Shown: positions 32,118 to 42,544, counted from the stretch's first letter. The stretch: 64,000 bases of DNA from an uncultured Winogradskyella sp. (GCF_947498005.1 NZ_CANMIW010000011.1:1-64000), one strand, 5' to 3'. Made by a program: numbers and translations. Notes: generated from the letters alone by a model not told the origin.

Positions 32118-34562
32118 TTAAAACATGCCACCATCTTGCTTTACATCATTATCTCTTTGTTTACGCGATTTTGCTCTGTACTTTCCTCCACCAAAACGGT
32201 ACGATAAGCTTGTTGTAATTTGTTGGCTCTCCCAGTTAAACTGTCCACGTTGGGCATAAGGTCTTTCTCCATCGAATTCTGCATACATAGTATCAAAAAT
32301 ATCGTTGTAACTTAAGCTGAAGTTGGCTCTGCCTTCCATAAAGTTATAGCGCATTCCTAGGTTGACCATTAACATATCATTCATTTCAAATTGAATATTC
32401 TTGTTTTTTGAGCGGTACATTCCAAATGCAGAAAAACTAAGACTCTTACTCACTTTAAAATTATTGAATGCTCTGGCACTCCAAGCTATATTATCGACTT
32501 CAACTGTATTTAAAACAATGTCTTGGTTGGTGTCAAAAGATTCAGCTAAACTCTTTTGTGTTTGCGAATACAAATCAAAACTAGCATTTACGCTCCACCA
32601 TTTTGTAGGTCTGTAATTTGAAGATACTTCTATACCGTAAGACGTAGTATTGTCAAAGTTTAAATTGGTAAATATTAAACGGTTAACATCAGTTCTGTCA
32701 ATTAAGATAGCTTGTTGAATTTCGTCTTCAATAATTCTGAAGAATACACCTGCCGTAATACTCCCTTTTTCAAATTGTCTAGTATAGTTTGTTTCTATAG
32801 AATTAGTAAATTGAGGACGTAATTCTTGATTTCCAAATTCTGAAATTAATGGTGTGCTCCAATTAGGTAATGGGTTTACTTGTCCTATTCCTGGTCTATC
32901 TATACGTCTACTATAACTAAATTGATACGAGTTTTTCTCAGAGGGTGAATAGGTTACAAATGCAGATGGATATAATTCAAAATAATCATTTGTAAAAGGA
33001 ATATTTAATTCTTCACTAGAATCTAAATCTTTTTTAAAGGCATCAGAATCTACATTTACAGTTTCTGCCCTTACGCCAAACTGATAACTCCATTTTTCTA
33101 ACTTTTTACCATAAGTGGCATATGCAGAATAAATATTTCTGGTGTAATCAAAAAGTGTTGTTGTTGGTATGTATGTACCTGCTTCGTTTTGTTCTCTTGC
33201 ATCAGATTCGTAAAAGATGCTGGTGTCAAATAAACGTGCTTGTAATCCCAATTCAAATTTTACAGACTCTGATAATGGATTAACATAATCTAAATTAACA
33301 GTTGTACTATTTCTATCAATATCAGTATCTTCTATAAAATCTGGACGTTGAGAGCTAAAAAACACATTACTGTTATCCACCAAACCTTCATAAATATTAT
33401 GATCAACTTCTAATTCTATATTATGACCTTCTTTATCAAAATCATGCTTATAATTAAAGTTGTACTGTTGAGAATCGTTTTCGTTTATGCCACTTAAGTA
33501 TTGAGATTCATCAAGTGCATTGTTAAATAAATAAGCAATATTAGAGTTAACATTAGTTTCTCCATTAAAAATATTTTGATTTGTAAATATTGAAATCGTG
33601 TTTTTATCGTTTAGGTAATAATCCAGTCCAATTTTAAATAAATGAGATTTGTTGTCATTAAGAATATCAAAATTTTGTTGAATGTCTTGTTCTATTCTAT
33701 TTATGTAACCGTAGTTTACGTTTCTCCTAATGTTATTTCCATATGAGCCATAAAAGTTAATTTTCCCGTTACGGTAATTAGCATCGATAGAGCTATTGAA
33801 TTTAGCTTCAATATCATGAGCTAAACCAACATTAATATTACCATTAAAACCAATTTTAGTGTTTTTATGAAGTACAATATTAATTATACCACTCATACCT
33901 TCAGGATTATATTTAGCAGAAGGATTTGTGATTAATTCAACACTTTTTATAGAGTTTGATGGAATCTGTTTTAGCAATTGATCAGCAGGTATATTAGAAA
34001 GTTTGCCGTCTACCATGACCCTAACATTTTGGTTGCCACGCAAGCTTATTGATCCTGTCTGTTGGTCTACACTAACTGATGGTAAATTGTTCATCAGTTC
34101 ACTAGCCGTAGCTCCAGCGGTTTGCAAATCTTTACCAATAGTGATGACCTTACGATCTACTTTTTGTTGAATTGTAGAGACATCTGCAACAATGGTCACT
34201 TCATCTAAACCTGTAGATTCTTCTTCGAGTTTAATATCTCCAAGATTAACTTTATAATTTCCTTTTCCGAGAGTAACGTTATTATTTATTGTTTTAAAAC
34301 CAACAAATTGAATGGATACAATAATTGTACCTTCAGGTATATTTTCAATTTCAAATGTTCCGTCGTCTTTAGTGATACCACCTGTAATTATTTTATTGTT
34401 ATTGTCTTTTATAACCACGTTTACATATGGTAATGGCTCATTAAGTTGCGCGTCTATAACGCGTCCATATACAGAACCGTTTCTTATATCGTCATTAGAA
34501 TTGGGTTGGGCTGATGCTATTACCGAAAATAAGAGCATGCAGAGAAGCATAATTGATTTCAT
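32118..34562 (-). CDS. TonB-dependent receptor-like outer membrane protein
   Basis: The product has 814 residues with a signal peptide ending near VIASAQ. Residues about 28-115 are a carboxypeptidase-regulatory Ig domain (VYGRVIDAQLNEPLPYVNVVIKDNNNK). Then comes a plug domain (about 125-225: GATASELMNNLPSVSVDQQTGSISLRGNQNVRVMVDGKL). The large C-terminal barrel belongs to the OMP_b-brl_3 group (GMSGIINIVLHKN, RRIDRPGIGQVNPLPNW, ITTSLSYRFGGG). Such proteins transport or secrete at the outer membrane. No SusD partner is adjacent, so a polysaccharide role is not supported. The 3' end is basic (KYRAKSRKQRD). Confidence 0.87.
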   Translation of the reverse strand: MKSIMLLCMLLFSVIASAQPNSNDDIRNGSVYGRVIDAQLNEPLPYVNVVIKDNNNKIITGGITKDDGTFEIENIPEGTIIVSIQFVGFKTINNNVTLGKGNYKVNLGDIKLEEESTGLDEVTIVADVSTIQQKVDRKVITIGKDLQTAGATASELMNNLPSVSVDQQTGSISLRGNQNVRVMVDGKLSNIPADQLLKQIPSNSIKSVELITNPSAKYNPEGMSGIINIVLHKNTKIGFNGNINVGLAHDIEAKFNSSIDANYRNGKINFYGSYGNNIRRNVNYGYINRIEQDIQQNFDILNDNKSHLFKIGLDYYLNDKNTISIFTNQNIFNGETNVNSNIAYLFNNALDESQYLSGINENDSQQYNFNYKHDFDKEGHNIELEVDHNIYEGLVDNSNVFFSSQRPDFIEDTDIDRNSTTVNLDYVNPLSESVKFELGLQARLFDTSIFYESDAREQNEAGTYIPTTTLFDYTRNIYSAYATYGKKLEKWSYQFGVRAETVNVDSDAFKKDLDSSEELNIPFTNDYFELYPSAFVTYSPSEKNSYQFSYSRRIDRPGIGQVNPLPNWSTPLISEFGNQELRPQFTNSIETNYTRQFEKGSITAGVFFRIIEDEIQQAILIDRTDVNRLIFTNLNFDNTTSYGIEVSSNYRPTKWWSVNASFDLYSQTQKSLAESFDTNQDIVLNTVEVDNIAWSARAFNNFKVSKSLSFSAFGMYRSKNKNIQFEMNDMLMVNLGMRYNFMEGRANFSLSYNDIFDTMYAEFDGERPYAQRGQFNWESQQITTSLSYRFGGGKYRAKSRKQRDNDVKQDGGMF

Positions 34563-34652
34563 TTTGATTGATTTTGATAGTTTGTTATAGAATAGACGAC
34601 TAACTTTACAGTATGTTACTCAAATTATTTACGTTAACATCATTTTAACATT

Positions 34653-35015
34653 ATGAACAAAACCACATTAGTTATTGGCGCATCTTTAAAGCCACAACGT
34701 TACTCAAATAGAGCTATTAGAAAATTAAGACAATACAATCATAACGTGAAAGCACTTGGGTTACGAAAGGGTGACGTTGAGGATGTAACAATTGATACTG
34801 AATTAATGCCATATGTAGATTTAGATACTGTAACATTATATCTAAATCCTATGCGTCAAAAATCCTACTACGATTATATCATAAATTTAAAACCATTGCG
34901 TGTCATTTTTAATCCAGGAACAGAAAACCCTGAATTCTATAATCTTTTGAAACAAAATTCCATTGAATTTGAAGTAGCTTGTACGCTAGTACTATTAGCG
35001 ACAGATCAATATTAA
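34653..35015 (+). CDS. CoA-binding domain protein
   Basis: The product has 120 residues. The Rossmann-type CoA_binding domain is recognised from TLVIGASLKPQRYSNRAI (nucleotide-binding turn) and from YLNPMRQKSYYDYIINLKPLRVIFNPGTENPEFY. The homologous YccU-type proteins bind CoA; a physiological role is unknown. The gene overlaps the convergent sodium symporter by 4 nt at the stop codon. Confidence 0.87.
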   Translation: MNKTTLVIGASLKPQRYSNRAIRKLRQYNHNVKALGLRKGDVEDVTIDTELMPYVDLDTVTLYLNPMRQKSYYDYIINLKPLRVIFNPGTENPEFYNLLKQNSIEFEVACTLVLLATDQY

Positions 35016-36544
35016 TTTTTTCTTTTTGAAATTATTAGAAGCCCTAAGAAAGTAATTAAACCATTTAATGGTAATATCTCCCAATGGAAATTGTAATAAT
35101 TATTCTGGGCATATATAGCAGCACATTCCCAAGCAGACTTGGTACAATTCTCTATAGATAATCTTTGACTGTAGGCTAAATAAGTTGGTATAAGCGTAAC
35201 GCAATAGGTTAATAGGATAGAAACTAAGCCAACTACCCATACATATTTATCTTTAATAGAAGTTTTAGTTAAAATACCGAAAGCAAAAAGTCCTAGTAAT
35301 GGTCCGTAAGTAAAAGTGGCGAATTTAAAAAGGTTACTTACGACACTGCCTTCTAAAGAATTGAAAATAATAACCACAATGATCAATAGCAAAGACACTG
35401 CAATATGAACCTTTTTACGTAATGGTTTTTGATCTTCAATAGGTTTCTTTTCAATGTTTAAAAAATCTATCGAAAATGACGTAGTTAAGGACGTTAATGC
35501 AGAATCTGCACTACTGTAAGCTGCTGCGATTAGGCCAATAATAAAAGTTATGGCTAATCCCTTACCTAAGCCTTGGTTCATAGCAATTTCTGGAAATAAT
35601 AAATCAGTTCTGGTAACGCCATCTAATTTAGGAATTGTAACATTAAACTGATCTGCGTAGATAAAAAGTAAAGCACCTAGTGTTAAGAAAACTACATTTA
35701 CAATTACCAGTAAAACTGACATTGAGAGCATATTCTTTTTAGATTCATTAGCGTTTTTACAAGTTAGATTTTTTTGCATCATATCTTGGTCTAAACCTGT
35801 CATGGCAATGGTTATAAATATTCCGCCAATAAAGTATTTCCAAAAATTAATTTTACTGTTGATGTCATCAAAATAAAAAACTTGACTCTTATTTTTAAAC
35901 GTTTCTTTTGTGAATGTTTCTGCTAATGTCCAATCTAATTTATTCAGAATTAAAATAATAGCGACAATCACAGATGTTAGCATCGCAACGGTTTGTAAAG
36001 TGTCTGTCCAAATAATTGTTTTAATACCACCTTTATTGGTATATAGCCATATAAGTAAAATAGAAATAACCACTGTTACCCAAAATGGAACTCCTAAACT
36101 TTTAAAGACAATATATTGCATAGATAGCGCAACTAAATACAACCTAAAAGCAGCACCAGTGACACGTGAGAGTAAAAAGAAAAATGCACCAGTTTTATAA
36201 CTTACTATACCAAAACGTTCTTCTAAATATTGATAAATAGATGTCACATTTAAACGGTAATACAGCGGAATCAAAACGAAAGCAACAATCAAATAACCAA
36301 CAAAAAAACCAAATACGCCTTGCATATAGGCAAATTCTTGGCCCTTCACTAAACCTGGAACTGAAATAAAAGTTACGCCAGATAAAGAAGCTCCAATCAT
36401 CCCAAAAGCGACTAAATACCAAGGTGCAGATTTATTGGCTTTAAAAAAAGCGGCATTAGAATCTTCTTTACCAGTGAAATAGGAAATTAAAATTAGTAAC
36501 CCGAAGTAACAAGCAATTAATATTAAAATGGATATAGGAGACAT
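35012..36544 (-). CDS. Sodium:solute symporter family protein
   Basis: The start at 36544 gives MSPISILILIACYFGLLI, with 510 residues. The longer form (MYYFSKIL...) is rejected because homologues start with the first membrane helix. About 13 transmembrane helices are present, with the SSF motifs GMIGASLSGVTFISVPG and YSSADSALTSLTTSFSIDFL. This matches the sodium/glucose symporter superfamily. The transported solute cannot be predicted. The 5' end faces the T9SS cargo gene divergently. Confidence 0.9.
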   Translation of the reverse strand: MSPISILILIACYFGLLILISYFTGKEDSNAAFFKANKSAPWYLVAFGMIGASLSGVTFISVPGLVKGQEFAYMQGVFGFFVGYLIVAFVLIPLYYRLNVTSIYQYLEERFGIVSYKTGAFFFLLSRVTGAAFRLYLVALSMQYIVFKSLGVPFWVTVVISILLIWLYTNKGGIKTIIWTDTLQTVAMLTSVIVAIILILNKLDWTLAETFTKETFKNKSQVFYFDDINSKINFWKYFIGGIFITIAMTGLDQDMMQKNLTCKNANESKKNMLSMSVLLVIVNVVFLTLGALLFIYADQFNVTIPKLDGVTRTDLLFPEIAMNQGLGKGLAITFIIGLIAAAYSSADSALTSLTTSFSIDFLNIEKKPIEDQKPLRKKVHIAVSLLLIIVVIIFNSLEGSVVSNLFKFATFTYGPLLGLFAFGILTKTSIKDKYVWVVGLVSILLTYCVTLIPTYLAYSQRLSIENCTKSAWECAAIYAQNNYYNFHWEILPLNGLITFLGLLIISKRKN

Positions 36545-36621
36545 GGTAAATTGAATTAGTGGTAATATTTTTGAAAAGTAGTACATTTGGTAAAATAGAA
36601 TGCTTGAAAAATTAAATTTTT

Positions 36622-39156
36622 ATGAAAAAATATACTTTCCTATCCGTATTTTCCATGTTCTGTTGTGTTTTGATTGCACAAGATTTTAAAGAACTTATAG
36701 CCGAAGGAACTCATACAGTTGAAGATATTGTAACTGTAGCTGAAAGTCATTTTGATTCGGTCGGTAGAGAACGAGGCAAAGGTTATAAACCGTTTAGACG
36801 TTGGCAATATTTTGCAGAACGCGCTATGAATGAAAATGGTATGCTAGAAACACCAGAGTTTTATTTCAATGAGTTAAATACTTATAACTCTAATATAAAT
36901 AATGAAGGGTTTATTGCAAAAACTGTTGTGGGATCTTGGGAAGAAATGGGACCAACGTATTGGAATGCAACTTCAGGTTATAATCCTGGTGTTGGTAGAA
37001 TTACCTCAGTTTCCGTAGATGAAAGTAATTTAGATCATATAATTGTAGGTAGTGTAACTGGTGGTGTTTGGAAAAGTTTAGATGGCGGAACAACATGGAC
37101 AGTACTAACCGATGATTTAGCAAACATAGATGTATATGCTTTAGCTATTGACCCAAATAATAGTTCTCATTATTATTGGGGAACGACTAACGGTTCAATT
37201 TTTAAATCTGAAGATGGTGGTGCTACATGGACGTTACATGGCTCTGTTTCTGGTGGAACGGTAAATAAAATTTTAATCCACCCAACAGATCCTTCAATTA
37301 TGTATTGCAGTTCTCAAGGTAGTGGTTTGTATAAATCTACTGATGGAGGACAAAATTGGAGTTCAATTTACTTTGCTGGTGTGTCAAATGGTTATGATGT
37401 TAGATTTAAACCAAACGATCCAAGTGTAGTTTATGCTTCGGGAAGTAGTTTTTATGTGTCTTCAAATGGAGGTACTAGTTTTACAAAAGTTGATGGTGTA
37501 TCACCAAATCAGTTTAGTTCTGGTCCAAAAATGATTGGTGTTTCTCTAAATGACCCATTAGTAGTATATGTATTAGAAGCCGAAAGTGGAAAATTTGGTG
37601 CCTTGTATAAATCAACTGATAATGGAAGTAGTTTTACAAAATTAAATCATGACGGAAGAAATTATTTTGGTTACGATACAGCAGGTGTTGACGATAGTGG
37701 TCAAGCACCAAGAGATATGGCTATAGCTGTAAATCCTAATGATGTAAATGATGTTCATATAGCAGGAATTAATACATGGCGATCAACCGATGGAGGTTTA
37801 AATTTTAATATTTCTTCTCAGTGGACACCAAATAATGCCAATAATCAAAACATTGGTTATTGCCATGCAGATGTAGATTTGTTAGAGTTTGTAGGTTCTG
37901 GTGCAAATGTTAAGTTGTTTGTAGGTTCAGATGGCGGCATTTATAAAGCTGATAACCCAACCGTTGTGAATAGTACCTATTATACGGATTTAACGGCTGG
38001 TTTAGGGATTAGACAATTCTATAAAATTGGTATAAGTCAAACCACACCAGTTGTTGTTACAGGAGGTTCTCAAGACAATGGGTCTTCAGTTTTAGGTGCA
38101 AATGGTAATTGGACAGATTGGTGGGGAGCAGATGGCATGGAAGGATTTGTAGATAAAAACAATACTCAAATTATCTATGGTACGTCTCAATATGGATCTT
38201 TTGTAAAGAGTTTTAATGGAGGTTCTAACATTACGTATTTAACACAACCAGATGATAAAGGAGGCGATTCTAATTGGAATTGGGTAGTGCCATTTGAGCA
38301 AGATCCAATTTTACAAGATGTAATTTATTGTGCATTTGATGAAGTTTATAAGTCAATAGACGGAGGGCAAAATTGGGTGTCTATTTCTCAAAATTTTTCA
38401 AGTGATATAGATCACTTTAAGATAGCTCCGACCGATAGTAATAAATTGTATTTATCTATAAATGGTGCATTTTGGTATTCATTAGATGGAGGTGCTAATT
38501 GGATGCAATCGACGGCTAATTTAGGAGGTGGACAAATTAATAGTATTGCTGTTCATCCTGAAAACCCTGACAAATTAGCAATAGCAACTACTAATAATCA
38601 AAAGGTGTATGTCAGTAGTGATAATGGAGTGTCTTGGACATCCATAAAATGGGATTTGCCTAATTTTTCATCTCAGGCAGTTGCATGGCAAACAGGTTCC
38701 TCGGATGGTCTATATGTTGGTATGAATTATGGTGTCTATTATACAGATAACACCATTGGTGATTCTTGGACATTATTTAATAACGGATTACCAAATGTTA
38801 GAATAAACGAATTAGAAATTAATCATTTAGAAGGTAAGTTGTATGCTGCCACATATGGTAGAGGTTTATGGCGAACTAACTTATATCAAGAATCACTGAG
38901 CAACGATTCTTTTGAAATGGATGAATTAGCCATGTTTCCAAATCCTGCTTCTAGTGCAGTGAACTTAAAATGGAAGTCAGGAGAAACAGTTGCTGTTAGA
39001 ATTTATAATTCTTTAGGGAAATTAGTATTCTATTCTAAAGCAACAGATTTATCTAATGGTTATAAAATTGAAACGTCAGCCTTAGAAACGGGTGTTTATT
39101 TTGTGAAATTAAATTCTACAAAAGGCGCACTGACTAAAAAGCTAATTATAAAATAA
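36622..39156 (+). CDS. T9SS type A cargo with sortilin/BNR-type beta-propeller
   Basis: The product has 844 residues with a signal peptide ending near LIAQ. Repeated SxDGGxTW motifs (SLDGGTTWTVL, SEDGGATWTL, STDGGQNWSSI, STDNGSSFTKL, SSDNGVSWTSI) are BNR/Asp-box turns of a sortilin-like beta-propeller (about 105-765). A type A sorting domain occupies the last ~75 residues (MFPNPASSAVNLKWKSGE...GVYFVKLNSTKGALTKKLIIK). The protein is thus secreted and probably attached to the surface through T9SS. The family includes exo-alpha-sialidase-like and glycosidase-like proteins, but no catalytic site can be assigned. Confidence 0.88.
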   Translation: MKKYTFLSVFSMFCCVLIAQDFKELIAEGTHTVEDIVTVAESHFDSVGRERGKGYKPFRRWQYFAERAMNENGMLETPEFYFNELNTYNSNINNEGFIAKTVVGSWEEMGPTYWNATSGYNPGVGRITSVSVDESNLDHIIVGSVTGGVWKSLDGGTTWTVLTDDLANIDVYALAIDPNNSSHYYWGTTNGSIFKSEDGGATWTLHGSVSGGTVNKILIHPTDPSIMYCSSQGSGLYKSTDGGQNWSSIYFAGVSNGYDVRFKPNDPSVVYASGSSFYVSSNGGTSFTKVDGVSPNQFSSGPKMIGVSLNDPLVVYVLEAESGKFGALYKSTDNGSSFTKLNHDGRNYFGYDTAGVDDSGQAPRDMAIAVNPNDVNDVHIAGINTWRSTDGGLNFNISSQWTPNNANNQNIGYCHADVDLLEFVGSGANVKLFVGSDGGIYKADNPTVVNSTYYTDLTAGLGIRQFYKIGISQTTPVVVTGGSQDNGSSVLGANGNWTDWWGADGMEGFVDKNNTQIIYGTSQYGSFVKSFNGGSNITYLTQPDDKGGDSNWNWVVPFEQDPILQDVIYCAFDEVYKSIDGGQNWVSISQNFSSDIDHFKIAPTDSNKLYLSINGAFWYSLDGGANWMQSTANLGGGQINSIAVHPENPDKLAIATTNNQKVYVSSDNGVSWTSIKWDLPNFSSQAVAWQTGSSDGLYVGMNYGVYYTDNTIGDSWTLFNNGLPNVRINELEINHLEGKLYAATYGRGLWRTNLYQESLSNDSFEMDELAMFPNPASSAVNLKWKSGETVAVRIYNSLGKLVFYSKATDLSNGYKIETSALETGVYFVKLNSTKGALTKKLIIK

Positions 39157-39224
39157 AGGTATTTAAATAGTGAAATTTAAGTTTGCAAGGCGTAATCAAT
39201 CACATTTTTGTGCCTAAAAAACTT

Positions 39225-39232
39225 TACCTTTG
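39225..39232 (+). promoter_or_regulatory. -7 promoter element of recR, almost leaderless
   Basis: TACCTTTG matches TAnnTTTG and ends 5 nt before the recR ATG (39238). If used, the mRNA would begin at or next to the start codon. No good -33 TTTG is seen at 19 nt spacing, so the call is moderate. Confidence 0.5.
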
Positions 39233-39237
39233 CACTC

Positions 39238-39855
39238 ATGGAATTTTCATCAAAACTCTTAGAAAATGCAGTCAATGAGGTATCTCAATTACCAGGTATT
39301 GGCAAGCGAACTGCATTGCGTTTAGTATTACATTTATTACGTCAGCCAGAAAGTCAAACGTTTCAATTAGCAAATGCAATTTCTAAGGTAAGGGCCGAGA
39401 TTAATTTTTGTAAATCTTGCCATAATATTAGTGACAAAATTCTATGTGAAATTTGTGAAAATCCTAATCGGAATAGCGAGCTTATTTGCGTGGTAGAGGA
39501 TATAAGAGATGTAATGGCTGTAGAAAACACAAGTTCATTCAAAGGTCTATATCATGTTTTAGGTGGTAAAATTTCTCCTATGGATGGGATTGGTCCTCAA
39601 GATTTAAATATATCATCATTGGTAGAGAAAGTAAAAGAAGGCAAAGTAAAAGAATTAATTTTTGCTATGAGTCCAACCATGGAAGGTGATACTACTAACT
39701 TCTATATCTTCAGACAAATTCAAGGTTATAATGTTTCTACGTCAACCATTGCTAGAGGTGTTGCGGCTGGTAATGAATTAGAATATACAGATGAAGTTAC
39801 ATTAGGTCGCAGTATTATAGACCGTGTACCATTTGAGACGTCACTAAAATCTTAA
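39238..39855 (+). CDS. recR: Recombination mediator RecR
   Basis: The start at 39238 gives [15 protein letters not shown]; ten codons of upstream frame are rejected. The product has 205 residues. A helix-hairpin-helix ([20 protein letters not shown], about 16-35) is followed by a C4 zinc finger ([16 protein letters not shown]) and a Toprim domain ([15 protein letters not shown]...). This is the full RecR architecture for loading RecA through RecFOR repair. The next gene starts 7 nt downstream with TTG. Confidence 0.96.
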   Translation: MEFSSKLLENAVNEVSQLPGIGKRTALRLVLHLLRQPESQTFQLANAISKVRAEINFCKSCHNISDKILCEICENPNRNSELICVVEDIRDVMAVENTSSFKGLYHVLGGKISPMDGIGPQDLNISSLVEKVKEGKVKELIFAMSPTMEGDTTNFYIFRQIQGYNVSTSTIARGVAAGNELEYTDEVTLGRSIIDRVPFETSLKS

Positions 39856-39862
39856 ACAATAT

Positions 39863-40963
39863 TTGAAGTTATCGGTTGTCATACTAAACTATAATGTACG
39901 CTATTTTTTAGAGGCGTGTCTAAAAAGTGTTGAAGTGGCCATTGCTAGTATTGATGCGGAGATTATAGTCATAGACAACAATTCTTCAGATGATAGTTGT
40001 GAAATGGTTAAGCAACTGTTTCCTTCAATAAAGCTAATTGAAAATAAAGAGAACTCAGGTTTCTCAAAAGGTAACAATATTGGTGTGGCTGAGGCGAAAG
40101 GTGAATATCTTTGTATTCTTAATCCAGATACTATTGTTGCAGAAAACACTTTTATAAAACTTTTAAAATTTTCTAACGCAAAGCAAAATCTAGGTATTGT
40201 TGGATGTCAACTTATAGACGGAACAGGGAATTATCTTCCAGAAAGTAAACGTAATGTACCAACGCCTAAGGTAGCATTAAAAAAGGTTCTTGGTAAAGTC
40301 GATGATTATTATGCAAATAATATAGACAGTGATAAAACTGGTAAAGTTGATATCTTAGTAGGTGCATTTATGTGGCTGAAAAAAGAGGTTTATGAAGCGG
40401 TTAAAGGTTTTGACGAATCTTATTTTATGTATGGAGAAGACATCGATTTATCATACAAAATCAAAAAAGCAGGCTACGATAATTATTACTTTGGAGAGAC
40501 TACAGTCATTCATTTTAAAGGTGAAAGCACTTTTAAAGATGCAAAATACGCTAAGCGATTCTATGGTGCAATGCAGATTTTTTATAAAAAGCATTTTAAG
40601 CAGAACATGCTTTTTAATTTTATAGTTTGGTTAGGTATTAAGATGGCGCGAGTTACAAGAAAACCACAAAAGTCATTAAATTATAGCTCAGACAGAACTT
40701 ATCTGTATGCCAAATCAATTAGTCAAACCTTAGAGAATCAATTGCCTAAGCCAATTGAAGTAATGGACTCAATTGCTGGAAATGTAAAAGGCAAAAGCAC
40801 CTTAATATACGATTTAAATTTGTTTAAAACGACTGAGGTTTTTAATGATATGAAAGAGAAATCTAAACAAGAAAAGATTGTTTTTAGATTTATGCCAAAA
40901 AGCAGTAAATTTATCCTCGGAAGTGATAGCGCTACAAATAGAGGTGAAGTGTTACATTTCTAG
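39863..40963 (+). CDS. Family 2 glycosyltransferase
   Basis: The product has 366 residues. The GT2 fold is shown by LSVVILNYNVRYFLEACLKSV (nucleotide-binding start), VIDNNSSDDS, GNNIGVAEAKGEYLCILNPDT (DxD-type acid site) and FMYGEDIDLSYKIKKAGY. The start is TTG at 39863, because homologues begin M-K-L-S-V-V-I-L-N-Y-N and no ATG is available. The gene follows recR after 7 nt. The acceptor is unknown; surface polysaccharide synthesis is likely. Confidence 0.9.
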   Translation: MKLSVVILNYNVRYFLEACLKSVEVAIASIDAEIIVIDNNSSDDSCEMVKQLFPSIKLIENKENSGFSKGNNIGVAEAKGEYLCILNPDTIVAENTFIKLLKFSNAKQNLGIVGCQLIDGTGNYLPESKRNVPTPKVALKKVLGKVDDYYANNIDSDKTGKVDILVGAFMWLKKEVYEAVKGFDESYFMYGEDIDLSYKIKKAGYDNYYFGETTVIHFKGESTFKDAKYAKRFYGAMQIFYKKHFKQNMLFNFIVWLGIKMARVTRKPQKSLNYSSDRTYLYAKSISQTLENQLPKPIEVMDSIAGNVKGKSTLIYDLNLFKTTEVFNDMKEKSKQEKIVFRFMPKSSKFILGSDSATNRGEVLHF

Positions 40964-41008
40964 GTTGTAATTATTGAATAAAAATCAGTTATTGATATGT
41001 TTTTTTAT

Positions 41009-41016
41009 TAATTTTG
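41009..41016 (+). promoter_or_regulatory. -7 element upstream of the E2 gene
   Basis: TAATTTTG matches TAnnTTTG and lies 37 nt upstream of the E2 ATG. The -33 partner is not at the standard distance. Confidence 0.4.
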
Positions 41017-41053
41017 CAATCGATTATAAAATAAAGACCTTCAAATTAAATAT

Positions 41054-42475
41054 ATGTCAAAGTTTGAACTTAAGTTACCTAAAATGGGAGAGAGTGTTGC
41101 AGAAGCAACTATAACCTCATGGCTTAAAGATGTTGGAGATGCAATTGAAGCAGATGAAGCTGTTTTAGAAATAGCTACGGATAAAGTAGACAGTGAAGTT
41201 CCTAGTGAAGTGGATGGTGTTTTAGTAGAAAAACTATTCAATGTTGATGATGTAGTGCAAGTGGGTCAAACTATTGCGATAATTGAAACAGAAGGTGGTG
41301 AATCTATAGAAGTGAAAGCACCAGCTGCAGAACCAGAGCCTGTTGTAGAACCAGAAGCTCCTAAGGCAGTTGCAGACGTATCGCAAACTGTTGTAGCTGC
41401 AAAAGCATCTGTAGACCCAGTAGTTTCTACAGAAGATCGTTTTTATTCTCCATTAGTAAAAAATATAGCAAAACAAGAAGGCATTTCTCAGGCCGAATTA
41501 GATTCTATAGCAGGATCAGGAAAAGATAATCGTGTTACAAAAAATGATATCAAAGCGTATTTAGAATCTCGAAATTCAGCATCAAGTAAGCCACAGACTC
41601 CAGAGGCAGTTGCTCTACCAAAGGTTGAGTCTAATGAAACAAAGAAGGAACAGGCTGTAAATAATCAAGTAGATACGCCAAAAAGCAGCTCTAAACAAGC
41701 TGAAGACAAAGCTAAAACAGAAAAGCCTGCCAGCAAACCAGTAGAGAAACCAATTGAAGTATCAAATGGTGATGAGATAATTGAAATGACCAGAATGGGG
41801 AAACTCATTTCTAAATATATGGTAGATTCTGTGCAAACTTCTGCGCACGTGCAATCGTTTATTGAAGCCGATGTTACTGATATTTGGAACTGGAGAAAGA
41901 AAATTAAGGACGACTTTATGAAGCGCGAAGGTGAAAACTTAACCTTTACGCCAATCTTTATGGAAGCTGTAACCAAAGCTTTAAAAGAATTTCCGATGAT
42001 GAATATTTCTGTACAAGGTGATAAAATCATTAAAAAGAAAGCCATTAATGTTGGTATGGCAGCTGCTTTACCAGATGGTAATTTAATTGTACCTGTTATT
42101 AAAAATGCGGATCAGTTAAATCTATTCGGAATGGCAAAACGCGTTAATGATTTAGCTAACAGAGCCCGTTTAGGTAAATTAGATCCAGATGATATACAAG
42201 GCGGAACATATACTGTAACCAACGTTGGTACATTTGGTAGTATAATGGGAACACCAATTATTAATCAACCACAAGTTGGTATTTTAGCTTTAGGTGCCAT
42301 TAGAAAAACACCAGCCGTTATTGAAGGACCACAAGGCGATTATATTGGTATTCGTTATAAAATGTACTTATCGCATTCTTACGACCATAGAGTTGTTAAT
42401 GGTGCACTTGGAGGGCAATTTGTAAAAGCTGTGAAAGATTATTTGGAAGGTTGGGATGTTAATCGTGAAATCTAA
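41054..42475 (+). CDS. 2-oxoacid dehydrogenase E2, dihydrolipoyl acyltransferase
   Basis: The product has 473 residues. One lipoyl domain (about 1-78) carries the lipoylated lysine in EIATDKVDSEVPSEVDG. A flexible Ala/Pro/Glu linker precedes the peripheral subunit-binding domain (about 132-170: YSPLVKNIAKQEGISQAELDSIAGSG). A second Lys/Glu-rich linker (about 180-240) and the catalytic domain (about 240-473), with HSYDHRVVNGALGGQF and GTFGSIMGTPIINQPQVGIL, follow. The combination fits the branched-chain or 2-oxoglutarate/pyruvate type; the substrate cannot be fixed from one gene. E1 and E3 genes are not adjacent. Confidence 0.92.
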   Translation: MSKFELKLPKMGESVAEATITSWLKDVGDAIEADEAVLEIATDKVDSEVPSEVDGVLVEKLFNVDDVVQVGQTIAIIETEGGESIEVKAPAAEPEPVVEPEAPKAVADVSQTVVAAKASVDPVVSTEDRFYSPLVKNIAKQEGISQAELDSIAGSGKDNRVTKNDIKAYLESRNSASSKPQTPEAVALPKVESNETKKEQAVNNQVDTPKSSSKQAEDKAKTEKPASKPVEKPIEVSNGDEIIEMTRMGKLISKYMVDSVQTSAHVQSFIEADVTDIWNWRKKIKDDFMKREGENLTFTPIFMEAVTKALKEFPMMNISVQGDKIIKKKAINVGMAAALPDGNLIVPVIKNADQLNLFGMAKRVNDLANRARLGKLDPDDIQGGTYTVTNVGTFGSIMGTPIINQPQVGILALGAIRKTPAVIEGPQGDYIGIRYKMYLSHSYDHRVVNGALGGQFVKAVKDYLEGWDVNREI

Positions 42476-42510
42476 ATTTTAGAGAACAGACTAATTTTAT
42501 AATATAAAAG

Positions 42511-42544
42511 AAAAAAGCACAGTTTTAAAACTGTGCTTTTTTTT
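42511..42544 (+). terminator. Terminator of the E2 gene
   Basis: A perfect AAAAGCACAGTTTT/AAAACTGTGCTTTT stem is followed by T run and TTATGATTCT. It is nearly duplicated at 43394-43422 on the other side of the next gene. Confidence 0.88.

Noticed and set aside
36545-36586. Longer N-terminus for the sodium symporter
   Set aside because: The first membrane helix begins right after M at 36544, as in the family.
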